64,000 nucleotides of DNA from Lepiota brunneoincarnata (lineage: Eukaryota > Basidiomycota > Agaricomycetes > Agaricales > Agaricaceae). A program made the position numbers and the translations under genes. The notes under the pieces were generated by a model. The model saw only the letters and a program-made list of their open reading frames with translations, was not told where the DNA came from and did not search any database. The stretch is from assembly GCA_023014365.1 (NCBI GenBank), contig JAEBUN010000024.1, forward strand, positions 1 to 64,000, in the 5' to 3' direction. Positions 20,001 to 29,533 of the stretch are shown here, one piece after another (the stretch's first letter is position 1; each line of letters begins with the position of its first letter).

Positions 20001-20932
20001 ATTGATTTCGCTTCGAATGTCGGTTTTAGTTCGATTTCATGATCGAACGTTCTTGATGGTGGGAATCGTTCGGAGGCTTTCTTGTTGAATATTTTAGCCC
20101 ATCGGGCGAATCTCCGAGGGATCTCGGGTGTTTCTTTGTTTGATTCCGGTTGTTTTCCTTTTTGGTTTGCCGATCTTGTCGGACTATGTTGCTCATTGTG
20201 GAGCGTTGTGGCGTGTGTCGCTTTGGCGTTTACTTCTAATGGGGTTAGAAGCATGGGGTTCATTTCTCTTTCTAGAGAAAAGGTGTCGAGGTCAACATTT
20301 GACAGGTTGACGTATTCCTCGGGGTTTTCCTCGGGTTGAGAGGTTTTTCCAGCCATTATGTCCATGGCGATGGAGTTGAGTTTGACAGGTCGTCGTAGGG
20401 TTCTGAGGAGTTTCGAGAAATCCTGGTGGTCGATTTGTGGTTTCCAAGAGAATGTCTTGGTCTTCCAGTTGATGTCGGGGTTATATTGTTCCAACCAGGG
20501 AAATCCGATGATGAGGTCCTTCTCACCAGTGTTTGTGACGTACGCTTCTAGCGTGCAATCTCTTCCATCGATGATGGTTCTGATTTTGATGTATTCATGG
20601 ATCTTGCCATGTTGATTGTCAGTTCCGTCAACGTTACTGAGTGGAATTGGTTGGTCCAGCCGTTTGGTTTGATAACCATGTCGTTCAACGACTTTGTGGG
20701 AGATAAAGTTCCCTTGGGCTCCTGAGTCTATCAGGGCGGTGATGGCCACGGGTTTTGATGTCCGTTCACTCCAAATCTCGATGGGTAAGAAAAGGGATCG
20801 TTTATTCGGGGATAGTCGTAATTGTACAGAGTTTATCGAGAAAATGTCCTTCTGGGAGTGAGAGTACGAAATGTCCTTCTGAGTTTTGGAACGTGCAGGG
20901 GCACATCTGTCGACAGCGTTCCTTTTTAAAAA
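17090..20932 (-). CDS. Pol polyprotein (protease, RT, RNase H, integrase, chromodomain)
   Basis: The frame is open from the end of gag (about 20932) to TAA at 17092-17090. There is no ATG near its start; numbering below begins at codon 20749 (a GTG). Protease D8-S9-G10 (ALIDSGAQGNF); RT with the YMDD core at 400-403; RNase H D549, E591, D618; integrase zinc domain with H783/H-type residues and C820/C823; catalytic D855, D916 and E952 with 35 residues between the last two; chromodomain about 1142-1190 (YEIEAILNHQQHRGKLQYYV). Reverse-transcribes the element RNA and integrates the cDNA; the chromodomain is known to steer chromoviruses to modified chromatin. The frame is -1 relative to gag, so a Gag-Pol fusion by frameshifting at the gag stop is likely. 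All catalytic residues are present. Confidence 0.95.
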   Translation of the reverse strand, partial: FLKRNAVDRCAPARSKTQKDISYSHSQKDIFSINSVQLRLSPNKRSLFLPIEIWSERTSKPVAITALIDSGAQGNFISHKVVERHGYQTKRLDQPIPLSNVDGTDNQHGKIHEYIKIRTIIDGRDCTLEAYVTNTGEKDLIIGFPWLEQYNPDINWKTKTFSWKPQIDHQDFSKLLRTLRRPVKLNSIAMDIMAGKTSQPEENPEEYVNLSNVDLDTFSLEREMNPMLLTPLEVNAKATHATTLHNEQHSPTRSANQKGKQPESNKETPEIPRRFARWAKIFNKKASERFPPSRTFDHEIELKPTFEAKSMKPYQVAPAEEKALKEFIDENLRKGYIRPSKSPMASPFFFIAKKGGDLRPCQDYRYLNDHTVKNAYPIPMISSIMDKLKGAKYFTKLDVRLGYNNVRIKDGDQWKAAFKTPMGLFEPTVMFFGLCNSPATFQHMMDTLFSEIMEKGGIIIYMDDILIYGKTQEETDRLTEKVLQILQENNLYLKTEKCKFNKQRLEYLGMIITPDEIKMDPRKLKGIEDWPLPKTVRHIRKFIGFCNFYRKFIRNYSHHTKPLNQLLSKSNKFEWKEEQQKAFETLKNEFLKEPVLLMPDSTKPFEIEADASKFASGAVLYQYDINGIRKPVSFYSKTFGPAERNYDIYDRELLAIIRALEEWRHYLLGSPHTIRIRTDHQNLTYWRKPQKINRRQARWVQTLADYNFKLEHVPGSKIPAPDALSRRPDHIPDEDNDNEDITMLPNNLFVATADIEDQNLITIFPEHLFIATVDMELQERITESPKYNARTTEAFKLLKEAHPNAADKDFGTFPTPNGSLLMFQERVIIPEDLQLRRDVIARYHDHPTRGHPGEQETYRLAKKEVYWPGMSTFIKNYVKGCPECQQHKIIRRPDRAPTQPIPPPSSKRPFAQISWDLITGLPPSAGHNAILSVVDHGLTKGVIFIPTSDRSNADDIGRLLIEKVFTRFGLPDKIISDRDPRFAANSLRQLAKRLNIQQAFSTAYHPQTDGSTERYNQEIETYLAIYCTRNPLDWSETLPIAEFAHNSKIHALRQKSPFELIMGYNPPPIPTVMETSNFPSVDERIRLLDDARKEAHTAHQLSADIMKQRTRRTVKPLETRQKVWLEAKNLKLPFISNKISPKQLGPFFITEVLSPLTYKLKLPIKWKIHPIFHRNLLTPYTKTEAYGSHPTPPPPDIINEEEEYEIEAILNHQQHRGKLQYYVKWKGYSHTENEWITDKTLHENAKEYLTEYKEAHGIPQKEQEPTRTSQRQLRSHNKHT

Positions 20933-20936
20933 TCCT
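20926..20936 (-). promoter_or_regulatory. Putative -1 frameshift site at the gag stop
   Basis: On the minus strand the end of gag reads GAT TTT TAA AAA GG. Slipping one base back on the five T's puts the ribosome in the pol frame (TTT TTA AAA AGG), which is open from here through pol; codon arithmetic (20929 minus 20749 is a multiple of 3) confirms it. It is not a canonical X XXY YYZ heptamer, but a P-site TTT next to a stop codon is a plausible slippery context. Confidence 0.5.
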
Positions 20937-22116
20937 GGAATGGACGCATCTCCGGATCCTCGGCTAGCGCAGAGTGGAGTTCTTGTTGGAGTTCTGGGTC
21001 GAGGTCATCGACCATTTGGCGCATCTGAGATGCAACTTCTGCGACGGCAAGGGAGTACTTGCGTTGCGGTGATTGTTGGGCGTTCCGGTTTGGGAATCCG
21101 GGACGAGTGTTTTGTTGTCCAGGGAAGGGACGGTTGGGGTTTCTCGCAGGGCGAGGGGGATTAGTGCGCATTCCTGGGAAGCGTCTAGCTGGCGGTGGTT
21201 GGGGGCATTTACTGACCCAATGATCTTTTGCTCCACATCGGAAGCATTCCTGATTTTGGTATGATTTCATTTGTTGTCCGGTGACAACGGCATCTAACTC
21301 CAATGGTTCTTGTGCGGAGTTTTCTTCGGTGTATTCCGGTTGTGGGATTTCGGGATAAGGGTCTTCGAATCCTTCTTCTATAGCGGCATGGTCTACTTCC
21401 ATGGCATGTGGGTCACGTGGGGTAAACCGTGGAGCGTTGCTCCTTTGGTAGAATTGTGCGTAGGGCACGTTGTTGTTTGGGCGGCTTGGTCCGCGGTTGG
21501 GTTGGTATTGGTTTCTTTGGGGAAACGTGTTTCTGGGGGTACCATAGAGGGCGTTAATTCGGCGGAAATTGTCGTCGAGTTTGTTTGCTCGGGTGTACCA
21601 AGCGGTGATAGTTGTCGGAGGATTCTCCGATTCGTCGATTTTCATGGCAATGCAGCGGTCGATTGCCTTGCGGTATAGATCAATCAAAGTGCGATCTTCG
21701 TTTAGTCCGGATTGTCGGATGAGTTCTTTGAATTGAGCGTTAAACTCGGTCATCGGTTTGCCTGCTTGGTGCAGGGTTTGAAGCCTGGTATGCGCGTACG
21801 CATGCTCGTCTGCTGGGGTGAAGTCGGCTCTCAGTCGAGCGGTGAAATTGTCCCATGATTCCATGACTATGGGTTGTCCTTGTGGAGTTTGAGCATTTCT
21901 CTCGTGGAGGTATTGTCTAGCCCAGGCTCGGGCATCTCCTGATTGCATTGTCGAGAGGACGAATAAAGTCCTAGCGAGGTCGGTGTTGTAGGTGGTCGCA
22001 TTGGCGAGTACGTAAACTTCACATTGGAAGATCCAATCTTCAAATAGTCTTCTAGTTCCATCGAAGGCGATGGGTTTGAGGAGTCCTAACTCCTTTGGGG
22101 TAGCTGCGGCGGCCAT
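20926..22116 (-). CDS. Gag of the chromovirus (possibly extended upstream to 22740)
   Basis: From the first ATG (22116) 396 codons encode a Gag with a capsid-like region (FDGTRRLFEDWIFQCEVYV at 18-36 and IDLYRKAIDRCIAMKI around 145-160) and a zinc knuckle C291-C294-H299-C304 (CFRCGAKDHWVSKC). Packages element RNA. The same frame stays open for 208 further codons upstream (22740-22117) with no ATG; that stretch reads like protein, with a charged helical region (ELAERQRLQHEKELKEHYE) and Pro-rich linkers. The real protein may therefore start at a non-ATG codon. It ends with TAA inside the T5A5 tract used below. Confidence 0.9.
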   Translation of the reverse strand: MAAAATPKELGLLKPIAFDGTRRLFEDWIFQCEVYVLANATTYNTDLARTLFVLSTMQSGDARAWARQYLHERNAQTPQGQPIVMESWDNFTARLRADFTPADEHAYAHTRLQTLHQAGKPMTEFNAQFKELIRQSGLNEDRTLIDLYRKAIDRCIAMKIDESENPPTTITAWYTRANKLDDNFRRINALYGTPRNTFPQRNQYQPNRGPSRPNNNVPYAQFYQRSNAPRFTPRDPHAMEVDHAAIEEGFEDPYPEIPQPEYTEENSAQEPLELDAVVTGQQMKSYQNQECFRCGAKDHWVSKCPQPPPARRFPGMRTNPPRPARNPNRPFPGQQNTRPGFPNRNAQQSPQRKYSLAVAEVASQMRQMVDDLDPELQQELHSALAEDPEMRPFQDF

Positions 22117-23099
22117 TACTTGTAGTTGTCCGGGTGGCGGCGGCGGTGGTGGTGATGGAGGTTGTGTTGGTCGGAAAGGTGGGGCCGGTAGGGCTAAGGG
22201 TATTGTTGATGTGGGTAATGCGGGTGGTTGTGGATCGGGATCTGATTGGTTGTCGTCTGTTATGTAGACGTCGGAGTCGTTGTCTGTTTGGGGAGTTTTT
22301 CCCTGATTTACGGCGTATTCGTGGCGTGTGAGTAAGTTTTCTTCTGATGCGGAAAGTCCTCTGGGTTGTTTGAGGGCGTTTTTGAGTCTTTGGAGTTCGT
22401 AGTCGTTTAATGGGTCTACTTTAGCACGGTACTCTTCGGCTTGTTTGCGTTTTCTTTCTTCTTGTTCGTAGTGTTCTTTTAATTCTTTTTCGTGTTGTAG
22501 TCTTTGTCGTTCTGCTAGTTCGTCAGCAAAGCTAGTCCTTGTTCGTGTTGATGTACTTGGGACGGGTGAGTCGAATGGGGATGGAGGATAGAACGGGGAT
22601 GGTGTCTGAGTGGGGATAGGGTTTCTTCTGGGATCCGGGTTCTGGGTTCCTGATCCTGAGATTCTATTTCTCGATTTGGGAGGAGGGGGTGATGGGGATT
22701 CTCGGGCCGAGAATTTCTTTGGAGGCGTGGTGATATTTGTCTAGCGATCGATTATCGCTAGAAGTATGAAGAATTGGGTGGCGATTATGGATATCCCTGA
22801 GTATAGATTCCACGATCTGACGACACAGCAGTGACAGGGGCACGTGATGCGTTCGAGTTCTAGGGTGATGATTCGATAGGCGATGAGGGTGGCGGTAGAG
22901 GTGAAAACGAAGATGAGTAGATAAGCCAGGTCTTCTGGCGGGGAGAGGTTGAAGGACGTAGCGATGGCTACACAGAGAGGCGGTTTTCTTTCGCACGTCG
23001 TTTTGAACGACCAGGGTACCTCGACGCGTTCAGTACGTCGGTAAAGCAGAGCAGAGTAGAGGGCGAGCAAGAGATAAGCAGCAGAGTATCTTAGTGTTT
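22117..23099 (-). other. ATG-free leader of the chromovirus
   Basis: The 983 nt between the 5' LTR and the gag ATG contain no ATG on the coding strand (I checked line by line for CAT on the plus strand). A frame in phase with gag is open from 22740. Further upstream (23070-22741) another frame encodes a hydrophobic stretch but starts only with TTG. Absence of any upstream ATG would allow a scanning ribosome to reach gag or to use a near-cognate codon. Confidence 0.8.
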
Positions 23100-23303
23100 T
23101 GTTACCCGGGTTAGGGGTTCGCTCTTGAGTAGCACGGCGTTCGTGGCAAGATGTCTATACAGACTTGGTCTTGTCCTACTAGGCGTGACTTAGAGACGAC
23201 GGAGCACTATAGTCCAGCCGATTTAAGGGCAAAGAAGTATAGGAGGCAAGAACTGTATAACACTAAGATAAGGATACAAGGTATTGTACTGTATCCTTAT
23301 ATA
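23087..23303 (-). promoter_or_regulatory. Chromovirus TATA box, hairpin, mRNA 5' end self-primer and primer-binding site
   Basis: On the minus strand of the 5' LTR: TATATAA at 23303-23297; an inverted repeat AAGGATAC/GTATCCTT (23298-23270); then TATCTTAGTGTT at 23270-23259, about 30 nt after the TATA and so near the expected transcription start. Right after the LTR, AACACTAAGATA at 23098-23087 is its perfect 12-nt complement. This matches the self-priming arrangement known from Tf1/sushi elements. No tRNA-like PBS (TGG...) is present. Confidence 0.72.
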
Positions 23304-23485
23304 CTTCTAAGTGTGGCTGTGCTCCTACTATAATAGTCCAGACCGGGGTAGCTATGAGTCAGAGATAAGAAAACATGAGGCATATACTAAGAATAGTCCT
23401 TCTGATGTACACTACTGATAGTTTCATAGTGACATGGGAATATGAGCTAAAATTAACTGTCCTTCTGATGTGGTTTCTGATAACA
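23100..23485 (-). mobile_element. 5' LTR of the young chromovirus
   Basis: No difference seen from 15295-15680; followed on the right by the target duplication AATGT. Drives transcription on the minus strand (see TATA at 23297-23303). Confidence 0.95.
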
Positions 23486-23490
23486 AATGT

Positions 23491-24025
23491 ACTGAATACA
23501 TTGGAGTCCACATTGTACCACCAATGAAACAGCACAGTTGAGGACTACCTGGACACCTTCAAGGTTCTCATCTCTGAGTCTGAGTACTGAGACCCTTGGG
23601 TCATTGTGGTCAAATTCCACTAGGGTCTGCACTCTTCCATCCAGAATATCATTGTTACTCTCTCAGCTGGCCACCTCTTGGACTCAGACCCAGAGGCCTG
23701 GTACTCAGCAGTACAACAGGTAGATCAAGCTCAGATGGCAAATGAGGTATTTTGCTCCAATACTTACTCCCCACTCCCTCTCCACTCTCTCCCACCTCCA
23801 AGCCTCCTGCTGGATATGTTAGACCTCCCCCAGTCTGCTACCACTGCAAAAAGCTAGGACACATAAAAGCTGAATGTCCACTCTGTTATAACATCCAGTA
23901 CATAGATCTAAAGAAACAGGATAAGCTGATGCAGAGGTGGAATTCAGAGATAAACACCCTAGCTGCAACAACTGGAATACCAAGGGTGAAAGAAGCAGAG
24001 TTCAGGTCAGAGGAGGATTTTTAGT
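23491..24025 (+). pseudogene. Gypsy G2 gag, 3' part with zinc knuckle
   Basis: Continues the frame broken at 15294: WSTVEDYLDTFKVLISESE-like text near 23530, then a zinc knuckle (CYHCKKLGHIKAEC, about 23839-23880) with all four ligands, unlike the G1 copy, and the conserved stretch ending near 24025 (MQRWNSEINTLAATTGIPRV). Beyond this the gypsy sequence stops and unrelated repeats begin, so pol is missing. Confidence 0.82.
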
Positions 24026-24159
24026 AGTGTGATAGGTGACTCTCTGTAAATACGAAAAATCCTCCATTTGGCCACCTGTCAGCCATGTTTGGTCCATGCA
24101 GCCAAAAGTTAGTTTTTGAGATATTTGACAGACTAAAAAATACCATGGAATGGCTGCAT

Positions 24160-24520
24160 GCAATTAAGGATTTAGGTGTGGAAGAAGTCCATCCACTGGC
24201 TTCCACATGTCTTTAACTGGGCTTTGGATGTCTGCCCATTGGCCTCCACAAGTCCACATATTGGCCTCTGTAAACTCAATTGTTGGCTTTTGCAAGTCCA
24301 TCCAATGGTCTCATCAAGTCTGCTTGTTGACCTTCTCAGATCCACTCAATTGCCTTCACCAGTTCACTTGTTGGCCTCCAAATGGCCACTAGTTGGCAGC
24401 CACAGATCCACTCATTGGCTTCTATGCATCTGTTCATTGGCCTTCAGGATGTCCTCAAAATGGCTGTCAATAGGCTATCACATGGCCTCAGGAATGCACT
24501 CAGATGGCCTCATCAGCACA
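24160..24520. repeat. Degenerate minisatellite-like array (TTGGCCTCCACAAGTCCACT-type units)
   Basis: Roughly 30-33-bp imperfect units built around TTGGCCT-C-A and AGTCCA/GATCCACTCA recur about ten times. It is CpG-poor, so old. It replaces the expected pol of G2. Confidence 0.6.
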
Positions 24521-25108
24521 GCAAAATTCAAAATTTATTAATTGAGCAATGTAAAATAAATATTACAGCAGTAGGATCATACTATGGTCCAAGTTATGAG
24601 AGGCTGGTCATTAGAGAATGCCAAAGGGCTTATGAGATTTGGTTATGAGCAAGCTTTGACAATAGCTTTGATGTCCTTCTTCAGTGGAATGACCCTGCAG
24701 AGTTCAGCATCCAGAATGAAATCAATGAGACCTTGAGTGATGACAAAGGTGTTGTATGAGTTTAGGGGATGATTATATTGGATGGAGTGACATACCATCT
24801 TTTTTTGTGTTGCCTTTTGGTGCAGCATTGGTCTTATGTTCTTGAATCCATTCCTTGAGCTCATCTTGTTTGAGTTTCTGGGGGACTGTGCCATCAGCAA
24901 CTTGTGAGGGAGAACCAAGTATCAACCCTAACCTTGAGCATATCTCAACTAGCAGGAATGTCCATGTCTTCAGAAGTATCTAGGTGGGGCTGCAAGGTTG
25001 TGTTGAGTGTGGGGGCTGGAATGTGCTGGTCATATTGTAATGAGTATACTGTAGAGGATAATGAGATGGGTGGAATCACAAAGCTTACTTCCTGCCAAAC
25101 ACTCCACA

Positions 25109-25526
25109 TGTTACCCTGGGTTAGGGGTTCGCTCTTGAGTAGCACGGTGTTCATGGCAGGATGTCTATACAGACTTGGTCCTGTCCTACTAGGCATGACT
25201 TGGAGACAACGGAGCACTATAGTCCAGCCAGTTTTAAGGGCAAAGAGATATAGGAGGCAAGAACTGTATAACACTAAGACAAGGATACAAGGGTATGGTA
25301 CAGTATCCTTATATACTACTATGTGTGGCTGTGCTCCTACTATATATATCTGGACCCAGGTAAGTGAGTCATATCTTTATCTATCTAAGTATAGATTGTT
25401 CTGATGGTACTTCTGATGGTTTCAGAATGACAGGTCTTCTATCTATTTATATACTTTGGGTGCTTCTGATAAGAGTTCCTTCCAGTGAGGCTTCTGATAA
25501 GGGGTTTAAGGGGACTTCTGATAACA
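25109..25526 (+). mobile_element. Solo LTR of family B
   Basis: Starts TGTTACCCTGGG, ends GATAACA, flanked by CCACA at 25104-25108 and 25527-25531. It is longer than the others (418 bp) because of extra sequence between the AGAATGACAGG region and the 3' end. Confidence 0.92.
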
Positions 25527-25560
25527 CCACAGGCATTCTACAGTACATTCAAGATAAGTT

Positions 25561-26790
25561 CTACTGAGGTACATATGATGACAGTGAGCATTGGATGTTC
25601 CTCACAAAGCAGATTGTTTGAGTGATGTTGCAGGTCTTGATAGCTGCTGCCAGAAGCCATCTTGCAGTTGCACAATTGCCAACCAAGGACCATGAGTTGA
25701 TTACTGTGTTGATTGTCAGACTTCCACCTGTAAACTGTTTATGACCCCATGATTGATTTGTATCATCTTCAGCTGCATACTCTGGTGAATTGGGGTCAGC
25801 AGTTTCAATCTGAGAGAGGAATGATATTATATCTGATTCAGGAGATGGCTTGCATTCAGTCATATTACTCTGCTCCTCCATTGCATCAAGAAAAGTAATA
25901 GCATCAGGGAGATTGGGATATGTTGTGACAAAGATTCCTTTGTGTGGTAAAATTAGTGTATAATCACACAGCAAGTAGATAAGAGCTTTAGAAATACCAC
26001 AAAGTGACTGATATGATGTGTTGATGTTGATATGACTGATATCTATTTGTACTGGGCTTGCAGACTCCATGGCACCTTCCAGAAGCAAGGAGTCAAGTGT
26101 GAGCTGCTGAGTCATAGCAGTATGTAGCTGTAATATTGCTGTAGACATGTTTAGTTTGAAGGATGAAGGAAAAAAAAGAAACAACCAACCCAGCCTGTTC
26201 TTTTGACGCTTTTGCCACCTGGTCTGTTTCAATGCTCTCATCATCAGCATGGCACTTCCTCAATGTTACCTGGACTGATATTCCTTGAGCAACTGGACCA
26301 TCGAGTGCCTCTGTAGCCTGGCTACTCCCTAGAGGTTTTGAGCCTGACTGGCTCAACCTAACCTCCCTCCTACTGCACAGTTGCAGAATATGGGTTATAA
26401 GCATTTCCACCTTCCAATGGCCTCCACATAAGCAGAGAACCTCATCTTGTGCTTCAAGGGCTAATATTGTAGAGTGCCATTTGGATGGGAAGTGTACCAC
26501 ATAAAATTTCTTTGTGCCAGGCTTGAGTGGCATTGGCACTTTGGGAATGAGGGGAAGCAGTATGCATTCAATGATTTTGGTAGCATTTTTTGCCAGCAGG
26601 TGCTATTCACCATCACTAAGAGGTATACCTGATAAGTGTCGGATCGCTTGCTGCAGCATGGGCCATGATTTGTTGTTAGCCTTGGTACAGAGTGGGTCTG
26701 CTTGGCAGTCCTAGGAAAGTCCAGAGTATTTTGGGTGGATATTGGGATGGTCAAGCTGTGGGTTGGAGAGGCAAAGGTGAAGCTGAAGGA
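25561..26790 (-). pseudogene. Unrecognised protein remnant
   Basis: Several minus-strand frames line up into one broken coding region: NNKSWPMLQQAIRHLSGIPL near 26650, then KFYVVHFPSKWHSTILALEA (about 26505-26446) and, in other frames, SYQSLCGISKALIYLL and an acidic region (AAEDDTNQSWGHKQF). Stops and frameshifts break it and CG is depleted like the neighbouring elements. I do not recognise the family; it may belong to a transposon not otherwise represented here or be a captured host gene. Confidence 0.4.
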
Positions 26791-27512
26791 AGGGAACCAA
26801 ACTCCAGTGTCATATTCATGCTAACTCAGAGTCTAATCACTTAAACTTCAGCTTCTCAATTCCACATGTGCTCCACACAACAACCCTCTGCCCTCCGACT
26901 CAGCCTCAACTTGCTCTGACTGCAACCCACTGCCCCAATCATGTGACCACCTCCACATGTGCCATGATCACCTGACCCTCAGTGTCTCTAGTTCCAGTCT
27001 CCATTTCCTGTCTGTAGTCAAGATACATTATCAGTCTCCATACCTGTACCAGTTTCCTATTCCATTTGTAATCTGTTCGTAATCCATTTGTAACTATATC
27101 GGTCTCCACTTCACTCTGCACATGGTCAGTACAAGTCATAGTTTGTAAGGCCAGTAGTATATATACCATAGGTACTTGGCTTGTACTCTTCAGTCTGATA
27201 ATCGAATCGAGCAGCGGACCAGCTCCCTGTTCCATATCCTCTCCTCTCTTCTGCCTTGCTCCGCTTCAGCTCCGACTTCCTGAAATATGGACTAGGACAG
27301 CAGAAGGGCACAGCACATAAGCTGAGGCCGCAAGTCCAACCCCCTGCCCAAAATACTCCACCTTGGTTCCGAAGTCTATGTACTGACTTTGCCCCATCCC
27401 CCAGTTACCTTATATCAAGGATACCACCCCAACCCTCTGCTTCAGTCCCGACCCACACCGGCTCTAACACTGCACCCATTCTAGCTTTGCCTGATATCTT
27501 CTCACCCTTCTG

Positions 27513-29533
27513 AGTCAAAGCAGACAGCTCTGACTTTGCCACTGGAGCAGTACTTTCCCAGCAGTCAGGGAATGGTAATGGCTCCCCATAGCCTTCTACT
27601 CTAAGTCCCTAAACCAAGCACAATGAAACTATGAAATCCATGACAAGGAGATGCTGGCTATCATCAGGGCACTTGAAGAATGGTGACATTTCTTGGAGAG
27701 AGCCCCCCACATGGTGGAGATATGGTCAGACCATCACAACCTGGAGTATTTCATGACAGCCAAGAAACTCAACCATCGCTAAGCTTGTTGGTCTCTTATC
27801 TTAATCTGGTTTGACTTCAAACTTCATCACAGGCTAAGGTAGATCAATGGGGAAGGCAGTTGCCTTGTCCAAGCATACTAATCATGGTTCTGGAGCTTAT
27901 GACAACAAAAATATTGTCCTCTTGACTCAGGAGAGGTTTGCCATTCATGCTCTTGAAGGAATCCAAGTCACAGGAGAAGAACAGGCTCTCATTTGAGATA
28001 TCCAGGCAAGGAACTGCTCTGGGATTGCTGAAGAAGCAGTAGCTAAAGCAGCTCAGGAACTTAAAGAATCATCATCCAAGACTGTACACTCATCTGACTG
28101 GTCAAAGTCAGATGAGCTGCTCCTGTTTTGCAGCAAGATCTATGTCCTAGATACTAGCAACCATAGACATCATATTGTGGCTCTCTATTATGATACATAG
28201 GTTGCAGGGTATGCAAGTTGCTGGAAAATGTTGGAATTAGTCTCCTGGAACTACCAGTGGCCTCAGATATCCTGTTTCATTGGCTAATACATCTCCACCT
28301 GCAATCTATGCCTCTGAGTGAAGCCTCAACATCACTTCCCTGTCAGAGAACTCCACCCCTTGCCCATTCCTAAGTCCTGTTGGGACACAATCAGTGTAGA
28401 CTTCATTGTAGAACTCCCATCCTCAGCAGGGTATGATGCAGTTATGACAGGGGTCAATTCTGTGTCCAAGTGAGCCCATTTCATCCCTACACACACTACA
28501 GTGACTGCAGAAGGAGCAGCACAACTGTTCCTACACCATGTCTGGAAACTACATGGACTTTCTAAGCAGGTAGTATCAGACAGAGGCCCTCAGTTTGTGG
28601 TAGAGTTCATCAAAGAGCTTTATGGAAAGCTGAGAATCAAAGTGGCAAGCACAACTGCATGACATCCTCAGGCTAACAGCCAGACTGAACAAGTTAACCA
28701 AGAGTTAGACCAGTATCTCTGCATCTTCATCAATAAAAGGCAGGATAACTGGCTTGACCTCCTTCCACTAGCCAAGTTTCAGCACAATAACCATGTCCAT
28801 GCATCAACTCAACACTCTCCCTTCCTGCTAAATACTGGAAGAAACCCTCAGATGGGTTTTGAGCCTCACCAGCAACCCTCCTGTTTAGAAATCGTCCATG
28901 AGTTCACTCAGCAGATGAAGGAGACACTAAGAGAAGCTAAATTGGCATTGGTGCAAGCTAAGGATCAAATGGCAAGATACTACAATCAAAACCATACCCC
29001 TGCACCCATTTTCAAGCCTGGGGACTGGGTATACTTGGACTTGAGTGATATCCAAACCACTTGACCATCCAAGAAGCTATCTCACCTCCAACTTGGCCCA
29101 TATGCTGTGGAAAGACAAGTTGGGGCCAATGCCTATCACCTGAAGCTTCCCCACTCAATGCAATGATTCCACCCTACCTTCAACATTGTGAAGCTCACAC
29201 CTGCACCAGAAGACCCATTTCTAACCCAAAAATTGCCTCCACCACCAGCCCCACAGCTCATTGATGGAGAGGAAGAGTGAGAGGTAGAAGACCTCTTAGA
29301 CAGCTGATTTGTGTGAAATAAACTCAAGTTCCTAGTTAAGTGGAAGGGTTTTGGTTGAGAACACAATTCCTGGGAGGATACAGCTGATGTACATGCCCCA
29401 GAACTTGTCCAGGAGTTCTATAAACAATACCCCAGTGCTCCACACCACATATGAGCTCTCTAGTTCAGCTCTATTCCCTTTCAGCCTTTCCCAACCATCA
29501 CATCAAGTTGCTGAATCTTGAAGAAGGAATAGA
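27513..29533 (+). pseudogene. Ty3/gypsy remnant G3 (RNase H, integrase, chromodomain)
   Basis: Starts inside RNase H (ADSSDFATGAVLSQQ), followed by [16 protein letters not shown] and [16 protein letters not shown] (about 27730), the integrase zinc domain and core (about 28210-28730: SVDFIVELPSSAGYDAV, VSDRGPQF), the integrase C-terminal region (GDWVYLDLSDIQ near 29025) and a chromodomain (LVKWKGFG near 29335) ending about 29452. Stops are frequent and CG is scarce. RT, protease and gag are missing; the left end is a truncation. A purine tract (GAAGAAGGAATAGA) precedes the 3' LTR. Confidence 0.88.

Larger units (their letters stand above)
15295..23485 (-). mobile_element. Full-length young chromovirus (Ty3/gypsy, family B), probably recently active
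   Basis: An 8191-bp element bounded by two 386-bp LTRs (15295-15680 and 23100-23485) that read as identical when compared by eye, flanked by AATGT (15290-15294 and 23486-23490). Coding is on the minus strand: Gag, then protease-RT-RNase H-integrase-chromodomain in one ORF, then two overlapping extra ORFs. All long frames are intact and CpG-rich, unlike everything around it. It sits inside the gag of gypsy G2. Identical LTRs, intact frames and a perfect target duplication together imply very recent insertion. Confidence 0.96.
24521..27512. other. Unrecognised transposon-like DNA with a solo LTR-B
   Basis: CpG-poor sequence holding a minus-strand coding remnant (25561-26790), a solo LTR-B (25109-25526) and, at 27160-27512, a TATA-bearing stretch followed by pyrimidine-rich sequence that could be part of an LTR. 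It joins the RNase H of G3 abruptly at about 27513. I cannot assign it to a known family. Confidence 0.4.

Noticed and set aside
22741..23070. Hydrophobic 109-codon ORF in the chromovirus leader as a membrane protein
   Set aside because: No ATG exists in the leader; the frame starts at TTG and ends just before the Gag-phase frame opens.
23082..23099. tRNA-type primer-binding site after the chromovirus LTR
   Set aside because: The sequence does not begin TGG and I cannot match it to a tRNA 3' end; the self-complement to the LTR is a better explanation.
24021..24541. Plus-strand ORF of 121 codons in the tandem array
   Set aside because: Openness follows from the repeat unit; the peptide is just the translated repeat.
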